A stretch of 64,000 nucleotides of DNA from JBMDXB01 sp048594975. Its GTDB lineage: Bacteria; Acidobacteriota; Vicinamibacteria; Vicinamibacterales; 2-12-FULL-66-21. The notes under the pieces were generated by a model. The model ran no database searches. It worked only from the letters and a program-made list of their open reading frames with translations, and was not told the origin of the DNA. The stretch spans positions 22,389-86,388 of the forward strand of contig JBMDXQ010000088.1 in assembly GCA_048594975.1 (NCBI GenBank), written 5' to 3'. Position numbers and translations under genes: made by a program. Below, piece after piece: positions 55,763-64,000 of this stretch. Positions within the stretch are counted from its first letter, which is position 1, and every line of letters starts with the position of its first letter.

Positions 55763-56530
55763 TCAGCGCCGTCCCAGACTGGCGAGCCGGCCGGGCTCGC
55801 CCAGCCACAGCACCGAGCTCGCCACCGCGCCAGGTTCCCGCGCCCTCACCGCGGCGGTGCGTGGATGATCGCCGGTGATCAGGATGGGCCGGATGCCGGC
55901 ACCCCTCGCCCGCGCGACCGCCTCCTTCGCCTCCGGCCGCGGCGGGTCTATCATGCCGAGCAGGCTGACGAACGCGAAGTCGCGCTCGACGCGCTCGTCG
56001 GGATGCGCGGCGTGCTCCACCAGCGCGTGGGCGGGGATGGTGTCGCCTTCCTCGATCAGGATGACGTCGCCGGGGACGATGTCGGCGGCCGGGACGGTGC
56101 GGCGCTCGCCGCCGCGAACGACCGCGGCGTCGGCGGCCGACATCGCGAGCAGCGCCGCGACCGCCGCCGCTTCGGCGCGGGACTCGCGCGCGGACCCCAT
56201 GGTGGCGTTGAACAGGACCACCGTGAGGATGGCCATGGCTTCGTAGGGCAGGGCGGCGTCGCGCCCGGACGTCCACAGGCCGGCTGAGATCGCGGTCGCG
56301 GTCAATAGCAGGATGACCAGCGCCTCCCGGAACTGCGCGACGAACCGGCGCCAGGCCGGCAGCGGCGCCGCCGCGGCCAGCTCGGGTGGCCCGTCGCGGG
56401 TGTGCCGCGTCGCCGCTCCCTCGTCCGGGAGCCCCCGGCGCGCGTCGCTGCCGAACGCGGCGAAGACGTCGGCGGCGCGCCGGCGGTAGGCGATACTCTG
56501 ATCGGGCGTCTCGCTCACCGGGGTCGGCAA
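55763..56530 (-). pseudogene. P-type cation ATPase with internal deletion and truncated end
   Basis: From a TTG at 56530 with GAGGAGGG 8 bp upstream, 255 codons read the N-terminal cation-ATPase domain, the first membrane helices (REALVILLLTATAISAGLW) and part of the actuator domain (VVRGGERRTVPAADIVPGDV, EEGDTIPAHALVE). After HAAHPDERVE it passes without a break to the late P domain (DFAFVSLLGMIDPPRPEAKE, ILITGDHPRTAAVR), then ends without the later helices. The TGES loop, the DKTG phosphorylation site and the nucleotide-binding domain are missing. It cannot pump ions. The join lies near 56020-55980. Confidence 0.8.
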
Positions 56531-56695
56531 CGTTGCGCCCTCCTCGTGCGCCACGGCATCGGGACTGCGAACGGTTTCGATGTTACCCCAGCCCGCTGGT
56601 GCGCCAGGTTCGCGGCGCGCGGCCGGCGCGGTATCGCGCTGCGTGTTCGGCGAGCGGACGCTCGGATGACCGCTGATTGCCGCCAGGGGGCCAGC

Positions 56696-57211
56696 ATGCG
56701 CCAGCTCCGATACTCGGTCGCCGCGAGCCTGGACGGTTACATCGCGGGACCGACCGGCGAGTACGACTGGATCGTGATCGATCCGGAGATCGATTTCACC
56801 GCGATGTACGACGGTTACAGCGGTCTGGTCATGGGCCGCCGCTCGTACGAGGTGTCTGTCGGAACCGGCGGCGCGGGCGGGCAGATACCCATTTACGTCT
56901 ATTCGCGCACGCTGCCGGAAGGCAAACGCAAGGGCGTGACGTTCGCGCGCGACGCGGTGTCCCACGTGCGCGGCCTCAAGCAGCAGGACGGCAAACCGCT
57001 GTGGCTGTGGGGCGGCGGCCAGCTCTTTCGCGAGCTGGCGACGTCCGGCCTCGTCGACGGCGTCGACGTCGCGATCATTCCCGTGCTGCTCGGAGGCGGC
57101 GTCCCGCTGCTGCCCTCGCCGGGACCACGGCTGACGCTGCAGCTGCGGTCGCAGCGGCTCTACAAGGCGACGGGAACACTGTTCGTGGAATACGACGTGC
57201 GTCAGGGCTGA
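56696..57211 (+). CDS. Dihydrofolate reductase/RibD C-terminal family protein
   Basis: A 171-residue cytosolic protein with the RibD-C/DHFR-like fold: RQLRYSVAASLDGYIAGPTG, SGLVMGRRSYEV, PIYVYSRTLPEGKRKGVTFA and PLWLWGGGQLFRELATSGLV. Members include stand-alone reductases of pterins or flavin precursors; without folP or rib neighbours the substrate is unknown. Start is ATG 56696 following AGGGGG; a second upstream ATG gives ten extra residues and is less likely. It is divergent from the P-type ATPase pseudogene and convergent with the TerB-like gene. Confidence 0.87.
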   Translation: MRQLRYSVAASLDGYIAGPTGEYDWIVIDPEIDFTAMYDGYSGLVMGRRSYEVSVGTGGAGGQIPIYVYSRTLPEGKRKGVTFARDAVSHVRGLKQQDGKPLWLWGGGQLFRELATSGLVDGVDVAIIPVLLGGGVPLLPSPGPRLTLQLRSQRLYKATGTLFVEYDVRQG

Positions 57212-57406
57212 CCGCGTTGCGCCCGCCTGTCGGTACGCCTGACGGAATCGCGGAGCGCGCAGAGGCAAGGGATCGCGGAGTTGCTCGTCGATTCGCGGCC
57301 GCAAGTGCGCCGCCGAAGCTCGCGAGCGGCAGAGCACGAGATCGCCCGCCCGTCTGGCCCGGCGTTCTCACTGGTCAAATTGTCCGATTTCCGGGCCAGG
57401 CTGCGT

Positions 57407-57817
57407 TCACAGGCCGTTCTTCAGCAGCATCACTTCGACCACCCGGCGCGCGACGCCGGTCTTCAAACGCAGGTGCGACCCGAGCCGCCGCAGGAAGCGG
57501 CGCTCGCTCGGATCGATCCGACCGTTGTCCAGCAGCAGGTCCACCACCACGGCGAACGCCGCGGGGCGGAGCGCCGCCGGAACGCGGGCCGCCGCCGCGG
57601 CGACGACGGCCGCCGGCTCGTCGCGCTCGAACTCCGCGCGGACCTGCTGGATCACGCGGCCGACCGCCTCGCCCGACCGGCGCCGGAAACGCCGCGTCGA
57701 CCAGATCAGGTGATGCGCCCGCGCCGCCTCGTGGGGCGTGACATGGCCGTTGGCGTACATCGCGCCGATGAACAGCGCGACGAGCGCGCGGTCCACGGCC
57801 GCTGCCGGCGTCTTCAT
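57407..57817 (-). CDS. TerB family protein
   Basis: A 136-residue all-helical protein with the TerB fold. The N-terminal half has VALFIGAMYANGHVTPHEAA and the second half the duplicated AVVVDLLLDNGRIDPSERRF, each with an acidic D/N-G-x-I/V-x-x-x-E pattern. TerB proteins bind metal and are tied to tellurite resistance and stress signalling, but single copies are widespread with unknown roles. Start ATG 57817 overlaps the stop of the VOC-family gene (ATGA), so the two are coupled. No other ter genes are present, so tellurite resistance is not implied. Confidence 0.82.
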   Translation of the reverse strand: MKTPAAAVDRALVALFIGAMYANGHVTPHEAARAHHLIWSTRRFRRRSGEAVGRVIQQVRAEFERDEPAAVVAAAAARVPAALRPAAFAVVVDLLLDNGRIDPSERRFLRRLGSHLRLKTGVARRVVEVMLLKNGL

Positions 57818-58269
57818 GTGGTCCCTTTCCGAACTGTGCCGCGCGTCGGGCGGCGCCGTGGTCGCGCCGGTGGATCCACTGGCGTGGGCAACTCGTACCA
57901 GATCTCCACCTCGTACCCGTCCGGGTCGGTGAAGAACACGTAGGGCTCGCCGGGGATGAACTCGCCGCGGTCGCGGATGGTTCCGCCCGCCCGCCGGATG
58001 GCACGCAGTGCGTCGCCGATGTCTTCCGCGCGCTGCAGGCGGAATCCGAAGTGCACGACCCCTCCGCGCTTTCCCGCCCGCGACGGCTGCCGTTCGAACA
58101 CCAGCACGTCGCGGCTGCCCGGCGTCTGCGCCTGGATGCAGTCCGCCTCCTCGTACACGGCCACGGCCCCGAGCACGGCGCGATAGAAGCGCAGCGACCG
58201 CCTCGGGTCGCGTACCGCCAGCGCGACGTGGGTGAGTCCGTACGTCCCGACCGGATCGCGCGCGGGCAT
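57814..58269 (-). CDS. VOC family protein (glyoxalase/bleomycin resistance fold)
   Basis: A 151-residue vicinal-oxygen-chelate protein. TYGLTHVALAVRDPRRSLRF has the first metal histidine, FYRAVLGAVAVYEEADCIQA follows, GGVVHFGFRLQRAEDIGDAL has the second histidine, and YVFFTDPDGYEVEIWYEL has the glutamate ligand. It is probably a metal-dependent lyase, isomerase or dioxygenase; the substrate is not known. The start ATG 58269 is the first methionine of the fold; the longer upstream frame is proline/serine-rich. It is translationally coupled to the TerB-like gene. Confidence 0.86.
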   Translation of the reverse strand: MPARDPVGTYGLTHVALAVRDPRRSLRFYRAVLGAVAVYEEADCIQAQTPGSRDVLVFERQPSRAGKRGGVVHFGFRLQRAEDIGDALRAIRRAGGTIRDRGEFIPGEPYVFFTDPDGYEVEIWYELPTPVDPPARPRRRPTRGTVRKGTT

Positions 58270-58327
58270 GAGGAGAGGATAACGCGAGAGGCCGTGGGCT
58301 GAACGCGGTGAGCCGGATGCGGACCGC

Positions 58328-59395
58328 TCAGGCGAGCGCGGCGCCGGCGGCGGCGGGCAGGCGCACAATCACCCGAGTCCCGCCGGTGTCCGGGCACTCG
58401 ATCGCGATCGACCCGCCGTGTTCCTCGACAACGCGGCGCGCGTTGGCGAGGCCAAGGCCCGTCCCGCCCGTCTTGGTGCTGAAGAACGGCCGGAACACCT
58501 TCTCGCGCACTTCCGGCAGAATGCCCGGTCCATCGTCGGCGATCTCGACGACGACGAAGCCGTCCTGGTGCGCGATGGTGACGTCGATGGCCCCACGCCC
58601 GCTGGTCGCCTGCGCCGCATTCAACATCAGGTTCAGGAAGGTGCCGTTCAGCAGCGCGGTGTCGGCGAGGATGGGTGGCGCCGAGCCGGCCACCTCGATG
58701 TGCACCTCGCGAAATGCCGGATCGTGCTGCACCAGCCGCACCACGTCCCGCAGCAGAGAGTCGATCTCGACCGCGGCGGTGCGGAGCTGCGGTGGCCGCG
58801 CGAACAGCAGCAGCTCCGCCATGTGCTCGTTCAACGCGTCGATCCGGGCGATCACCTCGGCGGCAATGCGCGCGTCGGCCGGCGCCACGCGTTTGCCGAT
58901 CACCTGGATCGCGCCGCGCACCGCCGCCAACGGGTTCTTCAGCTCGTGCACGAGCACCGCCGCCATCTCGCCGATCGAAGCGAGCCCCGCCTGGTCGCGC
59001 AGCTGACGCTCCATCCGCTCCCGCTCCGCCTCGGCGTGTTTGCGGTCGTCGATGTCGAGCGACTGGACGCAGATGCCTTCGGTCACCGGGCTGACCCGGA
59101 TCTCGAACCAGCGCGTGCTCCCGTCCGGCAGCGTGAAGGGGTTCTCGAGCGTTGCCGTGGTCCGCTCGGACATGCAGCGCGACAGCACGGCGAAGGTGGG
59201 CGTCTCGCGGATGCCCGGGTAGACCTCCCACATCCTGCGTCCGCGCAGCTGGTCCGGCCGGCGCTGGCCGTGACGGGCCGCCGCCGGGTTGACGTAGAGG
59301 TACGTCCAGTCGAAGCCGATGATTTGGAATCCCTCGATCAGGCTGTCGAGCGTGCGGCGGTACCAGCCGTCTCCGGCGTCGCGCGCGGGAGTCAT
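58328..59395 (-). CDS. PAS domain sensor histidine kinase
   Basis: A 355-residue soluble kinase. PAS comes first (about 10-125: YRRTLDSLIEGFQIIGFDWT, then TRWFEIRVSPV), then HisKA with LASIGEMAAVLVHELKNPLA (phospho-acceptor His150) and an HATPase (NGTFLNLMLNAAQATSGRGA, ADDGPGILPEV, GGTGLGLANARRV). This is the NtrB-like type with the HELKNP box. No receiver gene is adjacent, so its partner lies elsewhere. The neighbouring HD-GYP gene on the same strand may be part of the same signalling unit. Start at ATG 59395 was chosen; a GTG twelve codons earlier is possible. Confidence 0.9.
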   Translation of the reverse strand: MTPARDAGDGWYRRTLDSLIEGFQIIGFDWTYLYVNPAAARHGQRRPDQLRGRRMWEVYPGIRETPTFAVLSRCMSERTTATLENPFTLPDGSTRWFEIRVSPVTEGICVQSLDIDDRKHAEAERERMERQLRDQAGLASIGEMAAVLVHELKNPLAAVRGAIQVIGKRVAPADARIAAEVIARIDALNEHMAELLLFARPPQLRTAAVEIDSLLRDVVRLVQHDPAFREVHIEVAGSAPPILADTALLNGTFLNLMLNAAQATSGRGAIDVTIAHQDGFVVVEIADDGPGILPEVREKVFRPFFSTKTGGTGLGLANARRVVEEHGGSIAIECPDTGGTRVIVRLPAAAGAALA

Positions 59396-59487
59396 GCGTC
59401 GCTCGATGTTCCGGAAATGCCGATCGTACACGAAGTGCGGGCGGATGGCGACAGCCGGATCGATGCCGATGGAAGGACGAAGTCGCC

Positions 59488-60444
59488 TCAGACGACGACC
59501 GCGGGCAGCTCGAGCGCGCCGCGGCGGAACGCCTCGACGAAGGCGTTGACCACCTGCGGGTCGAAATCGGTTCCCGAGCCCCTCACGATGATGTCCTTGG
59601 CCTCGAACGAGGGGATGCCCTTGCGGTACGGGCGGTCGCTCGTGAGCGCGTCGTAGGCGTCAGCCACGGCGATGACGCGCGCCTCGATCGGGATTTCCTC
59701 GCCGCGCGCGGGGCTGTAGCCGGAGCCGTCGAACTTGTCGTGGTGCGCGAGGATGATCGGGATGACGCGGCGCAGCGAGCCGCCGACCGGCTCGAGGAAG
59801 GCGGCGCCCTTCGGGACGTGCTCCTTGACCTGGCCGTACTCTTCCACGGTAAGCCGCGCGGCCTTGTAGAGCAGCTCGCGGCTGACATCGAGCTTGCCGA
59901 TGTCGTGAAGGAGCGCCGCCGAGCGCACGTCCTCGATCCGCTCCGGCGACAGCTCGAGGCAGGTCGCGATCGTCGCCGCGTACACCGACACGCGATACGA
60001 GTGGTTCTCGGTGTAGGTGTCCTTGGCGATGAAGTGCCGCAGGATCATCAGCACGCCGTGATAGGTCTGGCGCAGCTCGTCGACCTGCGCCGACTTGTGC
60101 TCGTAGAGCGTGCCCATCGCGTAGCCCGTGACCACGAGCACGCCGCCCCACACGGTGATGTCGAGCATGTGGCCCACGGGCGGCACCGGCTTGGCGCTCG
60201 AGGCGAATAGCACCGGGTTGTACCACGTCATCAGCGTCACGAGCAGGACGCTCGCGAAGGCGGTCAGCGTGGCGTGCCGCCGGCCGTACACGTACGCCGA
60301 ACCGAGCGTCGGCAGCGTGTAGAAGCTCAGGACCATGCGCTGGCCGTCGACCACGAGGTTCAGGAGCAGACAGATGCCGAACAGCGAGAGGAGGAGCCAC
60401 AGCTCCTTGTTCACTTCTTCCAACCGCCCAAGCCTGGGTCTCAT
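59488..60444 (-). CDS. Membrane HD-GYP domain protein (cyclic di-GMP phosphodiesterase)
   Basis: A 318-residue protein with four hydrophobic segments at the N-terminus (about 10-130, including LWLLLSLFGICLLLNLVV and TVWGGVLVVTGYAMG) and an HD-GYP domain from about 140. The metal-site HD is His180-Asp181 in LLHDIGKLD, and the GYP-type motif is HHDKFDGSGYSP. It should break down c-di-GMP to pGpG or GMP, controlled by the membrane part. Start is ATG 60444 with GAGGAG upstream at good spacing. It lies 92 bp upstream of the PAS kinase on the same strand. Confidence 0.9.
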   Translation of the reverse strand: MRPRLGRLEEVNKELWLLLSLFGICLLLNLVVDGQRMVLSFYTLPTLGSAYVYGRRHATLTAFASVLLVTLMTWYNPVLFASSAKPVPPVGHMLDITVWGGVLVVTGYAMGTLYEHKSAQVDELRQTYHGVLMILRHFIAKDTYTENHSYRVSVYAATIATCLELSPERIEDVRSAALLHDIGKLDVSRELLYKAARLTVEEYGQVKEHVPKGAAFLEPVGGSLRRVIPIILAHHDKFDGSGYSPARGEEIPIEARVIAVADAYDALTSDRPYRKGIPSFEAKDIIVRGSGTDFDPQVVNAFVEAFRRGALELPAVVV

Positions 60445-60678
60445 CGCACGTGCTCCTCGGGTGCCCCGCAGGACACAACCCGTCTTCGTCGGCCGGGATC
60501 CAACCGGACGCACGCGGAGGCAAGATCGGCGCCTGCCTTTACGTTTACAGGCAAGTCCAATCGAGTCTGCGATTTATGCGTGAGCGTCGCGCGGGAGTGC
60601 CGGCAGGGATGTGGGCCTGGTGTTCCGGAACGGGACGCTCCGGTGACGTTTCCGGTGCCGTGCTCGGGAATGCCTGCG

Positions 60679-60695
60679 AAAAAGGGCCGGAGGCC
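60679..60695 (-). terminator. Weak terminator after the 69-residue gene
   Basis: On the minus strand GGCC-TCC-GGCC is followed by CTTTTT, about 15 bp past the stop of the gene ending at 60711. The stem is only 4-5 bp, so it may be weak. Confidence 0.3.
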
Positions 60696-60710
60696 TTGTA
60701 CCGAAACGGT

Positions 60711-60920
60711 CTAGTCGCGGCCGTGCGGGCCCCACCATCCGGCGGACACGAGCGACTCCTGCAGCTGCAGCCACCGGTCGTACGCCTCCTGCGAGGTCGC
60801 AAACGACTCGCGGCGCTCCGGGCGCTTGGGCTCAGTGATCACGATCTCGTACCCGGTCGCGTCGTCTCCCCTGATCTCGCACTGCAGGAATTCGCTGCCG
60901 CGCTGAAAGAAGTAGAACAT
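60711..60920 (-). CDS. Small uncharacterised protein
   Basis: A 69-residue protein reading MFYFFQRGSEFLQCEIRGDD, GYEIVITEPKRPERRESFAT and AYDRWLQLQESLVSAGWWGP. It has a beta-strand-rich start, a helical end and no signal. Codon use is normal and it stands alone between the PQQ-propeller gene and the HD-GYP gene on the same strand. I do not recognise the family. A short weak hairpin follows its stop. Confidence 0.6.
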   Translation of the reverse strand: MFYFFQRGSEFLQCEIRGDDATGYEIVITEPKRPERRESFATSQEAYDRWLQLQESLVSAGWWGPHGRD

Positions 60921-60977
60921 CTGACACGCGTTGTATCGGATGGCGGTGCGTGCGCCTGCAGACGCACGCGCCGGTTG

Positions 60978-62360
60978 CTACCGCGCCTTCGCCGTTCCGA
61001 TCGATACGAGATGGCCCTGTGTGCGATAGAGCAGGGCGCCCTCCGAGATCGCCGGCGTCGCGAGCACGCTCTCGCCCATGTCGTTCTCGGCGAGCACCTC
61101 GAACGTCGGTCCTGCCTTCAGCACGAAGATGTGCCCCTCTTCACTTGCGAGGTAGACCTTGCCGTCGGCGGCGATCGGCGAGGACGTGAACGCCGATGTG
61201 CCACCTGCGAGCCGTTGCTGGTATTTCGATTCGCCGGTCCTCGCGTCGAAGACCGAGAGCACGCCGTTGTACTTCACGATGTAGACGAGGCCGTTGTAGA
61301 CGAGCGGCGTGCACATGTAGCCGCCGTCGCGGGCGACGCTCCACGCCACGTGCTCGTTGCTCGTCGCGCCATCGGCGAGCGTGATGTCGCCGGTGGCGGT
61401 CTCGCGAATCGCATAGACCGGCGCCTTCGGCCCGTGCGCGTTGGTGATGAAGATCAACCCGTCCTGCACGACGGGCGTCGGCACGGGAATATCGCCGCCG
61501 CCTGTGAGCTTCCAGATCTCCTTGCCGGTCTTGAAGTCGTACGCGCCCATGTGCTTCCAGCCGTTGACGATGAGCTGCGTCTGGCCGTTGACCCGATGCA
61601 GGGTCGTCGTTCCGCACGTCGGCACGTCGGCGCGCGGCGTGCGCCACAGCTCCTTGCCGTCGCGCGCGTCGAACGCGGCGAGGAACGAGCCCTTCTGCAC
61701 GTCCGCCTGAATGATGACGACGTCGTCGTGGATGATCGGCGAGCTGCCCGTTTCCCACTGCGCCGTCGGATCCACGAACCAGCCGGCGTCGAGCACACCC
61801 AGGTCTTTCTTCCACAGCGCCTTTCCGGTGAGGTCGAACGCGTAGAGTCCCTCCGAGCCGAAGAACGCGACGAGGCGGTCGCCGTCGGTCGCGAGGGTCG
61901 AGTTGGCGTGGGTCGATTTCGTGTGCCGCTTGATTTTCGGCACCGCCTTGACGACCGTCTGCTGCCACTTCACCGCGCCGGTCTTCTTGTCGTGGCACTG
62001 GATTCGCCACTCGTGCTCGCTGTCGTCGGTGACCGGCTTGACGTCGCCGTAGAGCCCGACTTTCAGCCCGGCGTCCTTGTGGCCGCTGATTGACGTGCTG
62101 AGGCACACGAGATCGCCCCAGACGACGGGACTCGAGAGCCCGAGGCCGGCGATAGGCGTCTTCCAGTTGAGGCCTTGCTGTTTCGCCACGTCCCACGCGG
62201 CCGGCAGGGCAAAGCCTTCGGCCACGCCGGCGGCGCGAATCCCGCGGAATTGAGGCCAGTCGATGCCCGGCCGGGGGGCGCCGGCCGCCTGCAGGCTCAC
62301 GTACCAGGCGGTTGCGCCCAGCAGACCGAGTGCGGCCGCCATACGAAGCTGAAGTTTCAT
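60978..62360 (-). CDS. Secreted PQQ-binding-like beta-propeller protein
   Basis: A 460-residue exported protein. A signal peptide (residues 1-26) is followed by PGIDWPQFRGIRAAGVAEGF, the usual start of PQQ-propeller domains, and repeats with the AxDxxTGKxxW pattern: CHDKKTGAVKWQQTV, AFDARDGKELWRTP, AYDFKTGKEIWKLTG, VFDARTGESKYQQRL. It resembles BamB and quinoprotein dehydrogenases but has no haem motif. It probably serves as a scaffold or binds a ligand. The gene for a secreted coiled-coil protein lies 10 bp upstream on the same strand, so they form an operon. Confidence 0.87.
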   Translation of the reverse strand: MKLQLRMAAALGLLGATAWYVSLQAAGAPRPGIDWPQFRGIRAAGVAEGFALPAAWDVAKQQGLNWKTPIAGLGLSSPVVWGDLVCLSTSISGHKDAGLKVGLYGDVKPVTDDSEHEWRIQCHDKKTGAVKWQQTVVKAVPKIKRHTKSTHANSTLATDGDRLVAFFGSEGLYAFDLTGKALWKKDLGVLDAGWFVDPTAQWETGSSPIIHDDVVIIQADVQKGSFLAAFDARDGKELWRTPRADVPTCGTTTLHRVNGQTQLIVNGWKHMGAYDFKTGKEIWKLTGGGDIPVPTPVVQDGLIFITNAHGPKAPVYAIRETATGDITLADGATSNEHVAWSVARDGGYMCTPLVYNGLVYIVKYNGVLSVFDARTGESKYQQRLAGGTSAFTSSPIAADGKVYLASEEGHIFVLKAGPTFEVLAENDMGESVLATPAISEGALLYRTQGHLVSIGTAKAR

Positions 62361-62370
62361 GCTGTCCTCA

Positions 62371-62901
62371 CTACCGGCCGAGCGAGCGTTCGAGCTCCTC
62401 GAGGCGGCGGTTGACGTCGTTCCACCTGGATTGTTCGACCGAAATCTCCGCGCTTAGGGCATTTTCCTCTCCCTGGAGACGCTGCAGTTCGGCCCCGGTT
62501 CGCTGGTACTCGCGTTGATGTTCGTCGATGGCCGATTCGGCCTGCTTGCGCGCCGCCGGATCGGGCGATTCCTGAAAGGCGCGCTGCAGCGAGCGAATCC
62601 TCGCCGCCGCCATGTCGTACTCGCGCTGGACGGCGGCGATCTCGCCGCGCACCGTTTCGTGCCGGCGGGCCAGAGTATTGACGCGCTGCTCCTGCATCTG
62701 CAGCCGTCCGAGCGCGAGTTGGATGCGCGGCCCGGCCGATGCCATCTGCTCCATGGCGACGCGAAGCGCGCGGACTTCGGCCAGGAGCGAGCCGAGCACG
62801 TCCGTCTGGACCGGGGCCGGGGTCCTGGCCTGCCCCGCCGTCACCCCCGTCGCCGCCGCTGCACCGAGAACCACCAGCAGGGTCGCGAAACTCCGGGTCA
62901 T
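62371..62901 (-). CDS. Secreted coiled-coil protein
   Basis: A 176-residue exported protein. A signal peptide (to about residue 23, VTAGQA) is followed by almost continuous helix with heptad character: AEVRALRVAMEQMASAG, EIAAVQREYDMAAARIRSLQ and RTGAELQRLQGEENALSAEI. It probably forms a rod or oligomer in the periplasm. It starts the operon with the PQQ-propeller protein 10 bp downstream, so they may act together. It is divergent from glnS. I recognise no named family. Confidence 0.75.
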   Translation of the reverse strand: MTRSFATLLVVLGAAAATGVTAGQARTPAPVQTDVLGSLLAEVRALRVAMEQMASAGPRIQLALGRLQMQEQRVNTLARRHETVRGEIAAVQREYDMAAARIRSLQRAFQESPDPAARKQAESAIDEHQREYQRTGAELQRLQGEENALSAEISVEQSRWNDVNRRLEELERSLGR

Positions 62902-62979
62902 GGCAGCTCCTTGCCTTAGACGAGGCCTTAGACGAGAAATTCGTCCGCCGCCCTACCGGCGGGCCGCCGGACAACGAAA

Positions 62980-62985
62980 TATAAT
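62980..62985 (+). promoter_or_regulatory. Consensus -10 hexamer (TATAAT) for glnS
   Basis: A perfect TATAAT ends 15 bp before the ATG of glnS. A transcript would have a leader of only about ten bases, with AGAGG between. No good -35 is seen. Confidence 0.5.
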
Positions 62986-63000
62986 CAGAGGTTGACCGTC

Positions 63001-64000
63001 ATGGACAACCAGGCGACCGATCCGGTCAGGGATACCGCCGCTCCAACCGACTTCATCCGCGAAATCGTCGCCGACGATCTCAAGGCGGGGAAGAACGGCG
63101 GGCGTGTGGCCACGCGCTTTCCGCCCGAGCCGAACGGCTATCTGCACATCGGTCACGCGAAGTCGATCTGCCTGAACTTCGGCGTCGCCCGGGAGTTCGC
63201 AGGCACCTGCAACCTGCGGTTCGACGACACCAACCCGACGAAGGAAGACGTCGAGTACGTGGAATCGATCAAGGAGGACGTGCGCTGGCTCGGGTTCACC
63301 TGGAACGACCAGCCGTACTTCGCCTCGGACTATTTCGAGCGCCTGTACGAGTATGCCGTGCACCTGATCAAACAGGGGTTGGCCTACGTCGACAGCCTGA
63401 CCGCGGAGGAGATCCGCACGTATCGCGGGACGTTGAAGGAGCCCGGGAAGGAGAGCCCGTACCGCGACCGATCGGTCGAGGAGAACCTGGACCTGTTCGC
63501 GCGCATGCGCGCCGGCGAGTTCCCCGACGGCGCGCTGGTGCTGCGGGCGAAGATCGACATGGCGTCGCCGAACATCAACATGCGCGACCCCGTGCTCTAC
63601 CGCATCCGGCGGGCGCACCATCACCGCACCGGCGACGCGTGGTGCATCTACCCGATGTACGACTACGCGCACCCGATCTCGGACATGCTCGAAGGCGTGA
63701 CGCACTCGCTGTGCACGCTCGAGTTCGAGAACAACCGGCCGCTGTACGACTGGGTCATCGAGGCGATCGGCGCGCCGCACCGGCCGCAGCAGATCGAGTT
63801 CGCGCGGCTGAACCTGACCTACACCGTGCTCAGCAAACGGCGGCTGCTCGCGCTCGTCCAGGAAGGCCACGTGCGGGGCTGGGACGATCCGCGCATGCCC
63901 ACGCTGCGCGGCATGCGGCGGCGCGGCTACCCGGCCGCCGCCATCCGCGACTTCATCGAGCGCGTGGGCGTGGCGAAGCGCGAGAACCGCGTCGAGCTGG
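63001..64000 (+). CDS. glnS: Glutaminyl-tRNA synthetase (3' end outside window)
   Basis: The first 333 codons of a class I synthetase that charges tRNA-Gln. FPPEPNGYLHIGHAKSICLN holds the HIGH motif at about residues 49-52, NLRFDDTNPTKEDVEYVESI follows, and YDYAHPISDMLEGVTHSLCT leads to the KMSKS-type loop VLSKRRL (about 276). These features fit GlnRS rather than the related GluRS (the LRFDDTNP and RAKIDMASPNINMRDPVLYR blocks). The frame is open to the last base, so the anticodon-binding domain lies to the right. It has its own promoter candidate and is divergent from the coiled-coil gene. Presence of GlnRS implies direct charging of tRNA-Gln. Confidence 0.95.
   Translation, partial: MDNQATDPVRDTAAPTDFIREIVADDLKAGKNGGRVATRFPPEPNGYLHIGHAKSICLNFGVAREFAGTCNLRFDDTNPTKEDVEYVESIKEDVRWLGFTWNDQPYFASDYFERLYEYAVHLIKQGLAYVDSLTAEEIRTYRGTLKEPGKESPYRDRSVEENLDLFARMRAGEFPDGALVLRAKIDMASPNINMRDPVLYRIRRAHHHRTGDAWCIYPMYDYAHPISDMLEGVTHSLCTLEFENNRPLYDWVIEAIGAPHRPQQIEFARLNLTYTVLSKRRLLALVQEGHVRGWDDPRMPTLRGMRRRGYPAAAIRDFIERVGVAKRENRVEL

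Noticed and set aside
57407..57817. A tellurite-resistance locus because of TerB
   Set aside because: Only a single TerB-fold protein is present, without terC, terD, terZ or terA.

Overview
The window is very GC-rich, gene-dense bacterial chromosome. Its gene families point to a soil-type Acidobacteriota, probably the Vicinamibacteria. The signs are a Ser/Thr kinase ending in a PD40 propeller, a winged-helix/TPR regulator, remnants of duplicated-type ABC permeases, four Tat-exported Gfo/Idh/MocA proteins, ThuA, DUF1080 and DUF6786 families, and a CE15 esterase. This placement is inferred from family content only. No rRNA, tRNA, CRISPR array, intact insertion sequence or phage gene was seen.

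Layout. 1-4.5 kb: ergothioneine genes egtB (cut by the left edge) and egtD, a UBP-type zinc finger, and an osmoprotectant ABC importer whose permease and binding protein are fused. 4.5-9.6 kb: small enzymes (DUF5996, HAD phosphatase, DUF1801, a two-ACT-domain protein, a secreted duplicated-domain protein, ThuA) and a K+/H+ antiporter pseudogene. 10-17.4 kb: the kinase-propeller protein, the CadC-like TPR regulator, a secreted cupin and a LytM-type peptidase. 17.8-24.6 kb: a membrane glycosylation cluster (GT2, GT39-like, TMTC-like) and a B12-binding radical SAM protein. 25.2-30.1 kb: a hybrid histidine kinase followed by a response regulator fused to a degenerate sigma-54-type AAA+ domain and a Ser/Thr kinase.

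30.5-52.7 kb is a secreted carbohydrate-metabolism region: four Gfo/Idh/MocA proteins, DUF6786, a DUF1593/Sde182 hydrolase, a carboxylesterase fused to DUF1080, a CE15 glucuronoyl esterase and another alpha/beta hydrolase. It is interrupted by an S1-domain RNA-binding protein, a radical SAM protein and a MoxR AAA+/metallopeptidase-VWA/LCCL operon. 52.9-64 kb: a glycine-zipper protein, an F420-type NADP oxidoreductase, an AI-2E family transporter, a P-type ATPase pseudogene, DHFR-like, TerB-like and VOC proteins, a PAS histidine kinase, an HD-GYP protein, a PQQ-propeller protein, and the start of glnS running off the right edge.

Two patterns are not explained by the genes. First, a dispersed intergenic element built from 7-bp-phased repeats, in two cases flanked by hairpins with a similar core, sits mostly at gene 3' ends (20.9, 30.4, 38.9, 42.2, 53.4 and 54.6 kb). 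Second, there is an unusual density of decayed genes, including an antiporter and a P-type ATPase that both carry large internal deletions joining early domains to late ones without loss of frame at the join.
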